Assembly: GCF_052857255.1 (NCBI RefSeq)
Contig: NC_135497.1
Location: 183,062,204-183,126,203 of the forward strand
Direction of reading: 5' to 3'
From: Amblyomma americanum
Taxonomy: Eukaryota > Arthropoda > Arachnida > Ixodida > Ixodidae
DNA length: 64,000 nt
Position 1 is the first letter of the stretch. Each line of letters begins with the position of its first letter. Positions 37,246 to 47,299 of the stretch are shown piece after piece. The translations under genes and the position numbers were made by a program. Below the pieces are notes generated by a model. It saw only the letters and a program-made list of their open reading frames with translations, was not told the origin of the DNA and ran no database searches.

Positions 37246-37396
37246 GCCCCATCTCGGTGGACACCTGAACCGCGCAGTACGGGCGCCAGCGAGAATTGTG
37301 AGACAGGCGTCATTTCCTTTCCTTAATAATAATAATAGTTTTTCATTTCATTTTCCTTCCCTTACGGCCCGGTTCGGGTGTCCACCGAGATATGTG
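37246..37396. repeat. Inverted SINE-end fragments in R unit 1
   Basis: A left piece, ATCTCGGTGGACACCTGAAC (37248 onward), and a right piece, CGGTTCGGGTGTCCACCGAGA (about 37370-37390), face each other across about 95 bp with an (AAT)n run. The equivalent in unit 2 is a compact 48-bp palindrome (43197-43244). Confidence 0.65.
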
Positions 37397-37803
37397 AGAC
37401 AGGCGTCCTTTTCTTAAACTGTCCAACAAGCCACGCGTCGCGCCGAACGTGCGATGGCGCTCTGTGCTCTCCATGGCAACGCTGCAACACGCTGTCGCGT
37501 CTCCCTTAAAGACGAACCTTAAGCGTCCTCCAATTTTTTGACGTCACGCTGTCAAAACTGAGATATATTGATAGCGCCCCGTAATTCGGCCCCAGGTCAT
37601 GTTAGAAGTCGAGATGGCAGTTCCACTTATAATTTATTTTTTTGCATTCTTTAATCTGTTGCCGCGCAAAATTATCACCACCATAGCGCTAACAGCCCTC
37701 GATATTTTAAAAGGCTTACCTTCCAGTTTAGGCAGCACGATTGTTGGTAGTGCAGAGTACTTGCCGTCGAATCAGCTGTTTTCTTGCAAGTCGCCATGCT
37801 CTC

Positions 37804-37926
37804 GATGGATGGATGGATGGATGGATGGATGGATGGATGGATGGATGGATGGATGGATGGATGGATGGATGGATGGATGGATGGATGGATGGATGGATGG
37901 ATGGATGGATGGATGGATGGATGGAT
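37804..37926. repeat. (GATG)n array forming the LINE 3' tail
   Basis: About 30 perfect tetranucleotide units at the 3' end of the minus-strand LINE (reads as (CATC)n there). The second copy of the same LINE ends with only about four units (53312-53329), so the array has expanded or shrunk in one of them. Confidence 0.95.
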
Positions 37927-37939
37927 ACGGCTGAACCCT

Positions 37940-39735
37940 TTACATCTGGCGGTGGCTCAAGCCACCTAGCCATGTCTTGTGAAAATTTAACTCCTGTCTT
38001 GCTTTTAGCCACCAATCAGATAACCTTCGCTTGGTTTCTTCTAACCTCTTAAAATCCACTTTCCCTTCACTATCCCTAGACCCCAATGCCTTGGGTAAGT
38101 CAGCCCCGCTGCTTTCCACTGTAGGGTGAAGCCCTTTAGAGAAAAGTATCAAGTGTTCAGCCGTTTCTTCCTCCTCTCCGCACGCAATGCACAAAGTGTT
38201 TATCTCCTGGTACCTGACTCTATACGTCTTAGTCCGCAAAACTTCAGTACTGGCCTCAAACAACAAAGAGCTTCCCCTACAATTATCATAGATATTTTCT
38301 TTGACAATGTCCTGTTTAAAGGTCCGGTATGTTCCCAGTGCCGATTTCGTCAGCATCCCTCTTTTCCACAGAGCTCTCTCTGTTTCTTTACCCTTTTTCT
38401 TAACCGATAATTGCTGATTTGCCCCCTTACTGCTGTCCAGATATTTGCTTGTCAATTTTCTAGTTCGCTTTCTCCATTTCGTGTCAACATTCTTTATATA
38501 CAGGTATCTGAAAACTTTCCTAGCCCACTGCTTTTCCTCCATCTTTCTCAATCGTTCCTCAAATGCTATCTTACTGCTAGCCTCTCTGCTCTCGAAAGAC
38601 GCCAGTCCCATATCACCCTGTACTCCCTGATTTGGTGTATTGCCATGTGCTCCCAAAGCTAACCTCCCTACTCCCCGTTGCTTAATTTCCATCCTTGCTT
38701 GAACATCTGGCCTCATACACAGGACCGCATTACAGAAGGTCAGGCTAGGGACCATCACCCCTTTCCAGATCCCTCTTACCACCTCATACCTATTGTAATT
38801 CCACAGTGCCCTATTTTTGATGAAAGCTGCATTCCTACTAGCTTTATTCATTACATATTTTTCATGCTCTGTCAGATACTCAGCACTGTTATTTATCCAC
38901 ACCCCAAGATACTTGTACTCATTCACTACATTTAGCACGAACTCCTGTATTCTATGCTCGCCGCCCTCTTCATTAAATATCATGACTGCAGATTTTTCCT
39001 TACTATACTTGAAGCCTAATCTATCTCCCTCTATACTGCATATGTCTAACAACTTCTGAGGTCTTCCTTGTTGTCAGCCATTATCACTATATCGTCCGCC
39101 TATATTAGTCCCGGTAATGTCTGTTTAATCAATTCCCCTTGCTTGAAAAAAGTTAGGTTGAAGCCTAGTCCGCTCCCCTCTAGCTTGGTCTCCAACCCTT
39201 GCAGGTACAACATGAACAACAAAGGGGACAGAGGTCATCCTTGTCTAAGCCCCCGCTGTATCTCTACAGGCCCTGATACATTTTTTCCCCATTTTAGGAG
39301 CACTCTGTTACCTCTATATATATCTTTTAAAAGATTAATTACTCCATTTTCCACATCCAATGTGCCCAGTATGTCCCACAAATGCTCCTGAGTAACGTTG
39401 TCATAGGCTCCCCTAATATCCAGAAATGCTAGCCATAAGGGCCTATGTTCCTTTTCCGCAATTTCTAAACACTGTGTCAATGAAAATAGATTGTCCTCCA
39501 ACCTCCTTTGTTTCCGGAACCCATTCTGTAGTTCCCCTAACACCCCCTCGTTCTCCACCCAAGCCTGCAGTCTATCCTTTATAATTTGCATCACCACCCT
39601 GTAAACCACAGATGTCACTGTTATGGGACGATAGTTACTTACGTCTGCTTTGTCCCCCTTTCCCTTATATATCATGTTCATTCTACTTAATCGCCATTCA
39701 TCGGGGACTTTCTCATCCACTATCATTTTGTTCAC
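37940..39735 (-). pseudogene. LINE copy 1 reverse transcriptase and C-terminal region
   Basis: Frame 39235-39735 holds DEWRLSRMNMIYKGKGDKAD, SNYRPITVTSVVYRVVMQII, GFRKQRRLEDNLF and AFLDIRGAYDNV (first catalytic Asp). It ends at RGLRQG and a TGA (39235-39237) where Cys of GCPLSP is expected. The YADD site reads with TAG at 39100-39102 in place of Tyr codon TAT, next to intact Ala-Asp-Asp codons. A one-base deletion near 39060 shifts the frame. The C-terminal frame 37940-39052 has CIACGEEEETAEHLILF, with Ser where the motif's last Cys should be. Confidence 0.9.
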
Positions 39736-40321
39736 TATAGTATTAATGTTTGCTTGGATTTTGGTCCTAACTTCTTTATCAACATAATCGGGATACCATC
39801 TGGTCCTGTTGATGTGCCACTAGGAACCTTCTTCACAGCCCTTTCCCATTCTCCTTGCTCAAGTGAAGCTATTGCTGTAACCGGTCTATCCTCCTTCGAT
39901 CAATTATGTACCACGTGCTTTGCTGTAAATTTTTCCGTCATCCTTGTTCCTATGTGTTTTATTGCTTCATCCCCTTCTAGTCGAATACCCTCATCTGTAA
40001 CAATAAACCTTTGTTCTAGCCTAGTCTCCTTACTCATTGCATTTAGATGTTTCCAGAATTTTTGGGCTGGTTTTCTATCCTTTTTATTTATTTTTGACAT
40101 CCACTGGGCACCCTTTCTTCTAATTTTCTCATTAATCAAATAGGATGCGTCCCTTCAATACTTTATGAAGGTATCCCATTTTCTGTCTACTTCGGGTTTT
40201 GGTTCCCCCCCCCCCTTCTTGGAATATCTGTTCCCTGGACGCTTCCTGGTGCTTTTCTATTGCCCTCTTGACCTCCTCATCCCACCATCTCTTGGGTTTG
40301 CATCTTTTCCCTTTTAGCTTT

Positions 40322-40640
40322 CGCCCCGCCGCGGTGGTTCAGTGGTTAGGGCGCTCGACTACTGAACCGAAGTTCCCGGGTTCGAACCCGACCGCGGCGG
40401 CTGCGTTTTTATGGAGGAAAAACGGTAAGGCGCCCGTGTGCTGTGCGATGTCAGTGCACGTTAAAGATCCCCAGGTGGTCGAAATTATTCCGGAGCCCTC
40501 CACTACGGCACCTCTCTCTTCCTTTCTTCTTTCACTCCCTCCTTTATCCCTTCCCTTACGGCGCGGTTCAGGTGTCCAACGATATATGAGACAGATACTG
40601 CGCCATTTCCTTTCCCCCCCAAAACCATTTATTATTATTA
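40322..40640 (+). mobile_element. Ruka-like SINE inserted in LINE copy 1, 9-bp TSD
   Basis: A box TGGTTCAGTGG at 40335-40345, perfect B box GGTTCGAACCC at 40379-40389, full body, and an (ATT)n tail ending at 40640. Direct repeats TTTAGCTTT are at 40313-40321 and 40641-40649. LINE coding sequence continues on both sides. LINE copy 2 has a deletion across this place and gives no empty site. Confidence 0.92.
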
Positions 40641-40899
40641 TTTAGCTTTACTCGCACCTTAGCTAGGTCTAGCTCCAGTAATCGAGTTAATTTGGTATAA
40701 GTCCATTCTGTTTCACTATCCTCAAAAATTACTTTCTCGATTTGTTTGGCTGCTGCTTCCAATTGCTTTTCTGAGTAAAACTTCCCCCCTGATTGTTCAT
40801 CTCGCTTCAGTCCTACATTGGTTTCTCTTCTGAAGCTCAACTTGATACGCTTGTGGTCACTGCCTAGACTTCTGGAACCATCTTCATCTATGTTCATTA

Positions 40900-41502
40900 C
40901 CCCTAATCTATTATACATCATCTGTGACATTAGTGCATAATCTTCGTCGAGTGCAGACTCCCCGCCTCCCATGTTATGAGCCCTTCACACTTCTCGGTGC
41001 TGTTGCATACAACTAAATCATGCCTGTCACACATGTCCTGCAGCATGCTTCCTGTCGAATCCGTGTACCCATCCAGGTCTTCTATGTGTGCATTCATGTC
41101 GCCTAATATAATTATCTTGCCCTGTACTCTTAGCTCATCAATGTCGCTTGCAATACATTCTAACATTTTCCTGTTGTCCTCTTTGGCATTAACCCCTGTC
41201 CACAGCTATGCAAAGCCAAGGAGTGTTTGCTTGCCTGCCACTGTTCCTTTTAGCCATAAATGTTCCCTGCATCCCAGTCTAACCCTTTGAAAATTCATAC
41301 TTTTATGAATGAATGCCCCAATTCCACCTCCCTTTCTACTGCAATCTGTTCTATTGCAATATTCCCATGCGTACTCTGGGTTACAGGGTGGTTGCTCCAT
41401 GTCTCTAAGATGTGTTTCCACTAAACCATATACCATTAATTCCTCCTGCCTTAACTGTTCTTCTATTTCCTCCCATTTCAGTCTATTCCTGCCACCTTGC
41501 AT
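40900..41502 (-). pseudogene. LINE copy 1 AP-like endonuclease domain
   Basis: YGLVETHLRD (catalytic Glu), GGGIGAFIHKSM, then after a frame change KIIILGDMNAHIEDLDGY (the GDxNAH motif) and further on SRSLGSDHKRIKL (the SDH motif, about 40855-40890). These are the ordered motifs of an apurinic/apyrimidinic-type endonuclease that nicks target DNA for LINE insertion. Stops and shifts separate the pieces. This domain is completely missing from LINE copy 2. Confidence 0.85.
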
Positions 41503-41600
41503 GTTAATGAAACCTATATCTGAATTAACTTGGCCCTGGCGCTTGCGTCTCTTTCTTCCCCTAAGGTTCCATTGTCCGTTTGATCTTAATTCTTCCTTCT

Positions 41601-41945
41601 CTACACTGGTTCCTTCAGAGCTCTGGGTCCCCCAAAAAAAGCTGTTCCCTGGCGACCTATCCTACTACCCACCTTCTTGCCAGTGGCACCACCGTAGTGG
41701 ATGCCATCCTGTGCAAAAGGGTGGGGCCTAACCTCGTACACTTCCCTGTTGACCTCCATCACCTCGTATCTTAGTCGTCGACTCAATAGCCTAATTACGC
41801 GGTTAGCCTCAACGACCCTCCTTTCCGTTTCGCGAGCCTGCCTCTGGACCTCTGGGATTGTGCATATGGTCACATGCACACCCTCAGAGGCCTCTCTAAG
41901 CCTACGCATCCCCACCTCCAACTGTGTCTCAAGATTCTGGCTCCT
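41601..41945 (-). pseudogene. LINE copy 1 ORF1 C-terminal, SGNH-hydrolase-like
   Basis: Contains VTICTIPEVQRQARETERRV, YEVMEVNREVYEVRPH and FAQDGIHYGGATGKKVGSRI. The DGIH tetrad fits the D-x-x-H block of SGNH/GDSL hydrolases, which occur in ORF1 of some LINEs. It is preserved almost identically in copy 2 (55657-55977). The assignment to SGNH hydrolases is an inference from that one block and its position. Confidence 0.55.
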
Positions 41946-42453
41946 CCCCTGCTTTACCACTACCAGCGCGCTCTCATGGCAACAAAACCTACCCTACAGA
42001 AAATTTGATTGCAAAACTGAGAGCGCCTCTCATTTTCCTTCCTGTTTTTAAGTTTGTAACACACTTTGTTAGCAAAATAAAACGTTATTTTTTTAATTCA
42101 TTGCGCTGCTGATTTTTTTTTTTTTTTGCTGACATGTTCACGGCGCTCTCAGCGCACCTTCGCCGCAACAAATGTTCTTGAAAGAGCGAATTTGAAAACT
42201 GAAAACGCTTCTTGTATCGATTATTATTTTTGAGTTCGAAACGGTTTTTTGACAAAACAAAGCATTGCTAATTTTATTTGCGACAGCTTCACAACAAAAC
42301 GTTAGCACATGGCCCCTTGTACAAATAAATGCTTCATTGGCGGAGCCTTTCTCGTGTCTGGCTGATTCCATGATCCGTCAGAAGTGCTGTCAAGCACTGT
42401 TTGGCAATTTTGACTTCACACTCACAAATTTGCGGTACGTAATATGGCCCCAG

Positions 42454-42722
42454 AAAACTGGAAATTGGTTTGGGGCGAAAGGAAATGGCGCAGTATCTGT
42501 CTCACTTATCGGCGGAAGCTTGAACCGCGCCAGAAGGGATGGGATAAAGTAGGTACTAAGAGAAGAAAGGAAGAAAGCGGTGCCGTAGTGGCTCCGGAAT
42601 AATTTCGATTACCTGGGGATCTTTGACATGCACTGACATCGCACAGTATACGGGCGCGCCTAAGCGCTTCGTATCAATCGAAACGCAGCCTCCGCGGCCG
42701 GGTTCGAATCCCGCTACTCCGG
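42454..42722 (-). mobile_element. Ruka-like SINE in R unit 2, shared with unit 1
   Basis: Same insertion as 36154-36426. Left duplication ATATGGCCCCAG at 42442-42453; the right copy is shortened to ATATGGCCTAG (42723-42733). The B box GGTTCGAATCCC is well kept on the minus strand. A short internal deletion removes GGAGGG before CTCCGGAATAATTTC. Confidence 0.8.
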
Positions 42723-43196
42723 ATATGGCCTAGCTGTTTTTATTTTCCTGGCTGTCATGTTCACGATGAATGATTCTGTGCATGAATTGATAAGGCTGAA
42801 TCCTTCAAATTGGGCAGCAGCTCACGCCACCTAGCCAACGCTTTTCCGCTGTCAGCGCATACCCGCACGGTAGCAGGAAGTGGTTGAACAGCCAACTTGA
42901 ATGCAAAACTGAGGGTACTTCTGATTTTGCTTGGTGTAGTTGAGTTCTAAATACAGTTTCTAAGCAAAATAAAGCATCATTAAATTTATTCACTGCGTCT
43001 TTACAGCAAAACTAGCCTACGGTTCCTTGTCGTGCAAAAAAATGCTACCGGCGCGGAGCTACCGCAGAGTTGTTGCTAATTGGCTGATTCCACCGTCAGA
43101 GTCTCGTGTTGTCCTTTTACCGCGACAGCGTTAAGGAGCTCGTGTCGCAGAAAAGCCGGTGTAGTCGGCGGCGTTAGCCGTGAGCGGAAAATGACG

Positions 43197-43244
43197 CATC
43201 TCGGTGGACACCTGAACCGCGCGGTTCGGGTGTCCACCGAGATG
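43197..43244. repeat. 48-bp near-perfect palindrome
   Basis: CATCTCGGTGGACACCTGAA... faces its complement with a single T/C mismatch and a 2-base centre; arms are 43197-43219 and 43222-43244. It consists of two SINE 3'-region fragments head to head and can form a hairpin or cruciform. Confidence 0.85.
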
Positions 43245-43450
43245 AGACAGGCGTCCTTTCCTTAAATTGTCCAACGGGCCATGCGTCGCGTATACGGGCG
43301 ATTGCATTCCGTGCATCCCTTGGCAACGCTGCAACACGCTGTCGCGTCTCACTCTTAAGGACGAAGCTTAAGCGTCCTCCAAATTTTTTATGTCAAACAC
43401 TCAAAACTGAGAGCATTATTGAGAGCGCTCTGTAATTCGGCCCGAGGTCA

Positions 43451-45560
43451 TGTTAGAAGTCGAGATGGCAGTTCCCCTTTTAATTTTTTTGCTTGTATTC
43501 TTTAAATTGCTGCCGCCCAAAATTATCGCCCAAATAGCGCTAACAGCTCTCGGTATTTTAAAAGGCTTTTCGTCATGCAGTTTAGGCAGCACGATATTTG
43601 GTAGTGCAGCGTACGAAGCGCAAAAGGACGTCGGACTCATTAGAGACTAGCAGCGCACGCGTACAAGGTGTTTCGTAGTTGGCATGTGTATTCTTCTCTC
43701 ATCCGTGTTCAATGCCTTCTTGTGCTTTGATGACCTCATGCAACCTTAGTAATCCCGCCCAGCAACCTTTGTTAATAGTTGCAGACTTCGAGCACTAGAA
43801 AGGAGATTGTTCAGGCTAGTGGGTAATTTACACGAGGTTCCATAGCGCAAAAGCAGGGACTCGACAGAACACGAGCGCATTAAACACATCCCCTTGATAT
43901 TCTGTTTGGCTTATGAGTTTAAAATAGTGGGAGTTTAACGTCTCGAAGCGACTCGGACAATGGGGGACGCCGTAGTAAAGGACTCAGGAAATTTCGACCA
44001 CCTCGGCCTCTTTAACGTGCTCTGACATCGCACAGTACACGGTCATCTAGAACTCGATCGCCAAGGCCGGGACCGAACCGTCGTTTTACGGGTCGGCAGC
44101 CGAGCTCAATAAACAACTGTGCCACCGCGGCGGCTTGCCCTTCACATTAAGAGAGACTTGGTTCAGGACAAATCCTTTATTTCTTCGAAAATCAGCGCTC
44201 CCGTAAATATCAGCAACAAACTGAAGAAAAATTCGGCGTCAATAAAACTATGTAAAGATTTAAGCGAGAATTTCAGAAATTCAGATAACGTTTACACGAT
44301 CAGGCTGCAAAAGAATGAGTATATACTCCGGAAGCACATGGAACGTCCAAAGATTGTGCACGACGCCATATCCAGGAGGCCCACCATGGGTGCGGGTGTC
44401 GAAGCGTCCGCAGATATCTTTGGTCTTGAAGAGAAGGGGGCCGTCTATCTTCAGCTTCAAGTACATAATCACGCCAGCTTGGCGCAGAAGCCGCCGTGAG
44501 CTCGAACGCCAGCGCTTGCCTCATCTTCTGATTGATGAAGAGCGGCCCATCACTGGTGTTCGAACTCCTTCTCCTTTGCGCCTTCCTGCAGCCACCCCGA
44601 AGGGAACTCAGGCGCCATGCTAGCTGTCGAATGCGCCAGCCATATAGCGCAGGACACGCCGCACGACGACACCGAGGACAGGTGTTGCCAGCGCTGGAGA
44701 CCTAAAAGTAGCAAGGCCAATGGCGCGACGGAGTCCTCGAGAGCCAGCCTCTAAGAGAACCAGGCGTAGGTCGGCGAGGTGTTCCGCTTCTTCGGAGACC
44801 ACAGCGTGCCAGGCGGCGACTTGGGCTATGACCGACCCGCTTGCCACATAGACTAGCGCGGCCATTGTCAGGTGCAGTCACCTCGCACTGTTCGAGAACG
44901 GCGGGAATGTTGGTCTGCGCAAGACAGAAACGGCGTTTAGACGACTGGGCGGAGAGCACAAAGTATTCTATTGCGTCGATGAGATGAACGCAGGCCACAA
45001 ACCCTCCAAAGAGTGCACGTAGAACTTACCTTAAAGAGTGGATGCTCACTCCCTGGCTGCCAGGCTTGAAGCATGACGGTGTGGTTCCACTGCTGTTGCG
45101 ACTCAAACCTGTAGGGGCGATTCGGCTTCATCGCAGAATGGCCGACAGCAGCAGCTCCAAGTAGAACGGCGGCTCTCCGCGCTCGGGTACCACCGTGGGC
45201 TCGTGCGCCCCGCGAGGCTTCAAGAATGGCTCCGCGCCATTGGCAAGGGCCGACATTGTCTCCGAGCGTCGCCGGGGCCGCCAGTAGAGGTTCAGCAGAA
45301 CGCTGGAACATCGTCGAGTTGCACCGAGATGGGGCAGCGAGGCCTACCTTCGCCGGTGTCTTCGATCAGTGCAGCAGCAATCGCGAGGCTCTTGGGGCTC
45401 GAAAACTCTCGTGTCGAAAGCAAGATGTTCGACGCGAGACTAGCACTGAGCGTGATTCGATGACACGTACGCCGCGTTACACGTGAAGTGGCAGCACCTG
45501 ATTGGTCAAAACGCCGGAAGCGGATGTGGTGCTTCGTATGGGTATGCAGCGAAAGGAGTC
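43451..45560 (+). repeat. Dispersed repeat D, copy 2
   Basis: Colinear with 7475-9600 at moderate identity. The SINE at 43915-44137 is private to this copy. GC-rich open frames on both strands (44620-45651) differ from those of copy 1 in length and frame, which argues against conserved coding. Confidence 0.65.
43915..44137 (-). mobile_element. tRNA-derived SINE, CATAAACC-tail subtype
   Basis: Minus-strand counterpart of the SINE at 4292-4529. The head reads GCCGCGGTGGCACAGTTG; B-box-like GGTTCGGTCCC; then TGTGCGATGTCAGAGCACG, GGTGGTCGAAATTTCC and a GTCGCTTCGAGACGTTAAAC end. B box decay suggests moderate age. Confidence 0.7.
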
Positions 45561-46082
45561 GAAGAAATCGGATGGTGTCGTCAAACCATGAAGCCGGGGG
45601 CGAAGAGGGAGGCGCGTTTTTTTTTTTTGATGGGAATAAAAGTTGTTTCAATCAATCAATCAATCAAAAAAGATTTAGAGGAGAGGCCATCACGCATAGA
45701 GGAGGGAAAGCTCAGGAGAGGCCCTCGCTATTCGAGCTGCACACCAAAAAGTTAGGACAGTAACCTCGTTTTCGCAAGCACTACTGGGAGTCTTTAGCCG
45801 ATTGCGCAGCAAAGGAAAACGCTGGACGCAGCGGCGTCGTCTGCTACATTAGGGCCACTTTTTTACCTATACTGGCTACACTAGTGTAGCATGCTAGAAT
45901 CTTTTTTGCCAGTGTAGAAAAAGTGTCGGTCCGCCCATCTATACACGGACGCATTTCTTTTACGCGTAGTGTAGCACGAGGACTCCACTTTCTACACCGC
46001 TTTTTTTAAAGTGTAGGCTAGCAGACGAAAAAAGAAAGCGCGCGTTTCAAACGAAAAATAATAATAAGTACTAATAATAATT
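45561..46082. other. LINE-like 3' tail and inverted-repeat sequence
   Basis: AATAAAAGTTGTTTCAATCA leads into (CAAT)n at about 45646-45668, which resembles a retroposon 3' end on the plus strand. At 45875-45890 is a perfect 16-bp palindrome GCTACACTAGTGTAGC, and GTGTAG motifs recur to 46016. This may be a small non-autonomous element, but I could not define its ends. Confidence 0.35.
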
Positions 46083-46340
46083 CGTTTTGGTGGAAAGGAA
46101 ATGGCGCAGTATCTGTCTCATATATCGTTGGACACCTGAACCACGCCGTAAGGGAAGGGAGAAAGGAGGGAGTGAAAGAAGCAAGGAAGAGAGAGGTGCC
46201 ATAGTGGAGAGCTCCGGAATAATTTCGTCCACCTGGGGATCTTTAACATGCACTGACAACGCACAGCACACTGGCGCCTTAGCGTTTCGCCTCCATCTAA
46301 ACGCAGCCGCCACGGTCGGGTTCGGAGCTACAGGGTCCGG
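46083..46340 (-). mobile_element. Ruka-like SINE, slightly 5'-truncated
   Basis: An AATAATAATAAG tail lies on the plus side (about 46057-46080), followed by the complete inverse body. The B box region is GGTCGGGTTCGGAGC (decayed) and the A box is missing beyond 46340. Confidence 0.75.
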
Positions 46341-47299
46341 CCCTGGTCATAATCAAGTCGCATTCGGCGAAGGCGCTTATCGCAACTGCGGTAAGCGCGG
46401 GAAGGAACTTTCATTTGTTGTAGTAGCCTACCATGGTACGTAGTGTCTTTCGTCGCTTTTGCCTGCTTCGTTTTGAGACGGCGGATGTATGCGCCCCTGT
46501 GATCCTTGGAGGCTACACTCGGCAAAATATGCTGTTATACTTACATCAGGTTCATCTTAGTCTCGTGTTAATCGCAGGGCTAGAAGGTTAACTTCAGCAG
46601 ATGAAGTGAAGGGACAAAGTTTTTCTTCAGACAAACTGTGTATATATACACACCCTCTGCCAAATTACAGAGGAAAGAAACCCAAATCTAGCGTACACTA
46701 CGAAGACTATGCTTTTTGTGTTCTTATTTTTCCTGATATATGTTACGCATGGCGCCACTGAAATAGAACTTGTTGCTCTGTGCCATGTGCCATGTTTCAT
46801 TCTTTTTATTTAAACTGTGTGTCTTGGATCAAGGTGTGTATTTAATGAAGCTTCCGAACCAACTATCCCACCTTAATGCAGTGTAAAGTACTGCTTTTAA
46901 ACTTAAGCTGCCTGAAAAGTTGTAGTACACGGCTACCCTGGACGCACGAGGCTTATATCTAAATGGCCCCCTGCAACAGTTTGTATTTGAGAGCGAATTG
47001 CATTTTGAGTGTAAAGCTGTAAAATGCGCTCATGATGTAAAACAAATCTTCCTTTGCTAGAATCAATTTATAATTTCATGCATGAGATCCCTGAGCAAGG
47101 TTTTTTATGCCGGGTTGTTTGCATGCTATAGTAGAGTAAAAGTGGCCCACATTCTGGCCACACTTTAATCGTGCTCTCTGGTGAATTGCACAACCCTCTT
47201 AGTTTTTTGCTGAGTGAGTATGCAAGCGCATGGTTTTAGCGGAGTCGTGAAGAATGCTGCCATGCATGGTCACACCTCACCTTAATGTTCAACCTGCCT
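46341..47299. other. AT-rich anonymous sequence
   Basis: A 65-codon minus frame (46328-46525) has no recognised motif. The rest has scattered A/T runs and no repeat family that I could identify. Confidence 0.4.

Larger units (their letters stand above)
35585..37754 (+). repeat. Repeat R, tandem unit 1
   Basis: Begins GCAGGAACTTGCCGTGGAATC and runs to GGTAGTGCAGAG (37754), where the next unit begins with ACTTGCCGTCGAATC. Shared landmarks with unit 2 are TTTACCACTACCAGCGCG (35640/41952), TCAGCGCATACCC (36559/42854), GACAGCGTTAAGGAGCTCGTG (37178/43126) and GAAGTCGAGATGGCAGTTCC (37607/43456). It contains two SINEs, one shared with unit 2 and one private. No protein motif was found. Confidence 0.8.
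37804..41949 (-). mobile_element. Non-LTR retrotransposon, copy 1, interrupting R unit 2
   Basis: Order from 5' on the minus strand: an ORF1-like tail with an SGNH-hydrolase-like region (41601-41945), an AP-type endonuclease (40900-41502), reverse transcriptase (39100-39735), a C-terminal domain with a Cys/His motif (37940-39052) and the (CATC)n tail. A SINE is inserted at 40322-40640. It is 5'-truncated in ORF1. The clade is undetermined. The ORF1 esterase-like region is reminiscent of CR1-group elements. Confidence 0.85.
37755..43630 (+). repeat. Repeat R, tandem unit 2, split by a LINE
   Basis: The left fragment 37755-37803 ends GCCATGCTCTCG. The right fragment resumes at about 41950 with CTTTACCACTACCAGCGCG. 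In unit 1 the two are contiguous (GCCATGCTATCGCTTTACC, 35627-35645). Everything between is the minus-strand LINE. Unit 2 leads directly into repeat D copy 2. Confidence 0.8.

Noticed and set aside
37599..38052. Frames rich in Trp-Met-Asp-Gly or His-Pro-Ser-Ile repeats
   Set aside because: Artefact of the (GATG)n LINE tail.
46328..46525. 65-codon minus frame as a gene
   Set aside because: Starts in anonymous sequence and runs into a decayed SINE; no motif.
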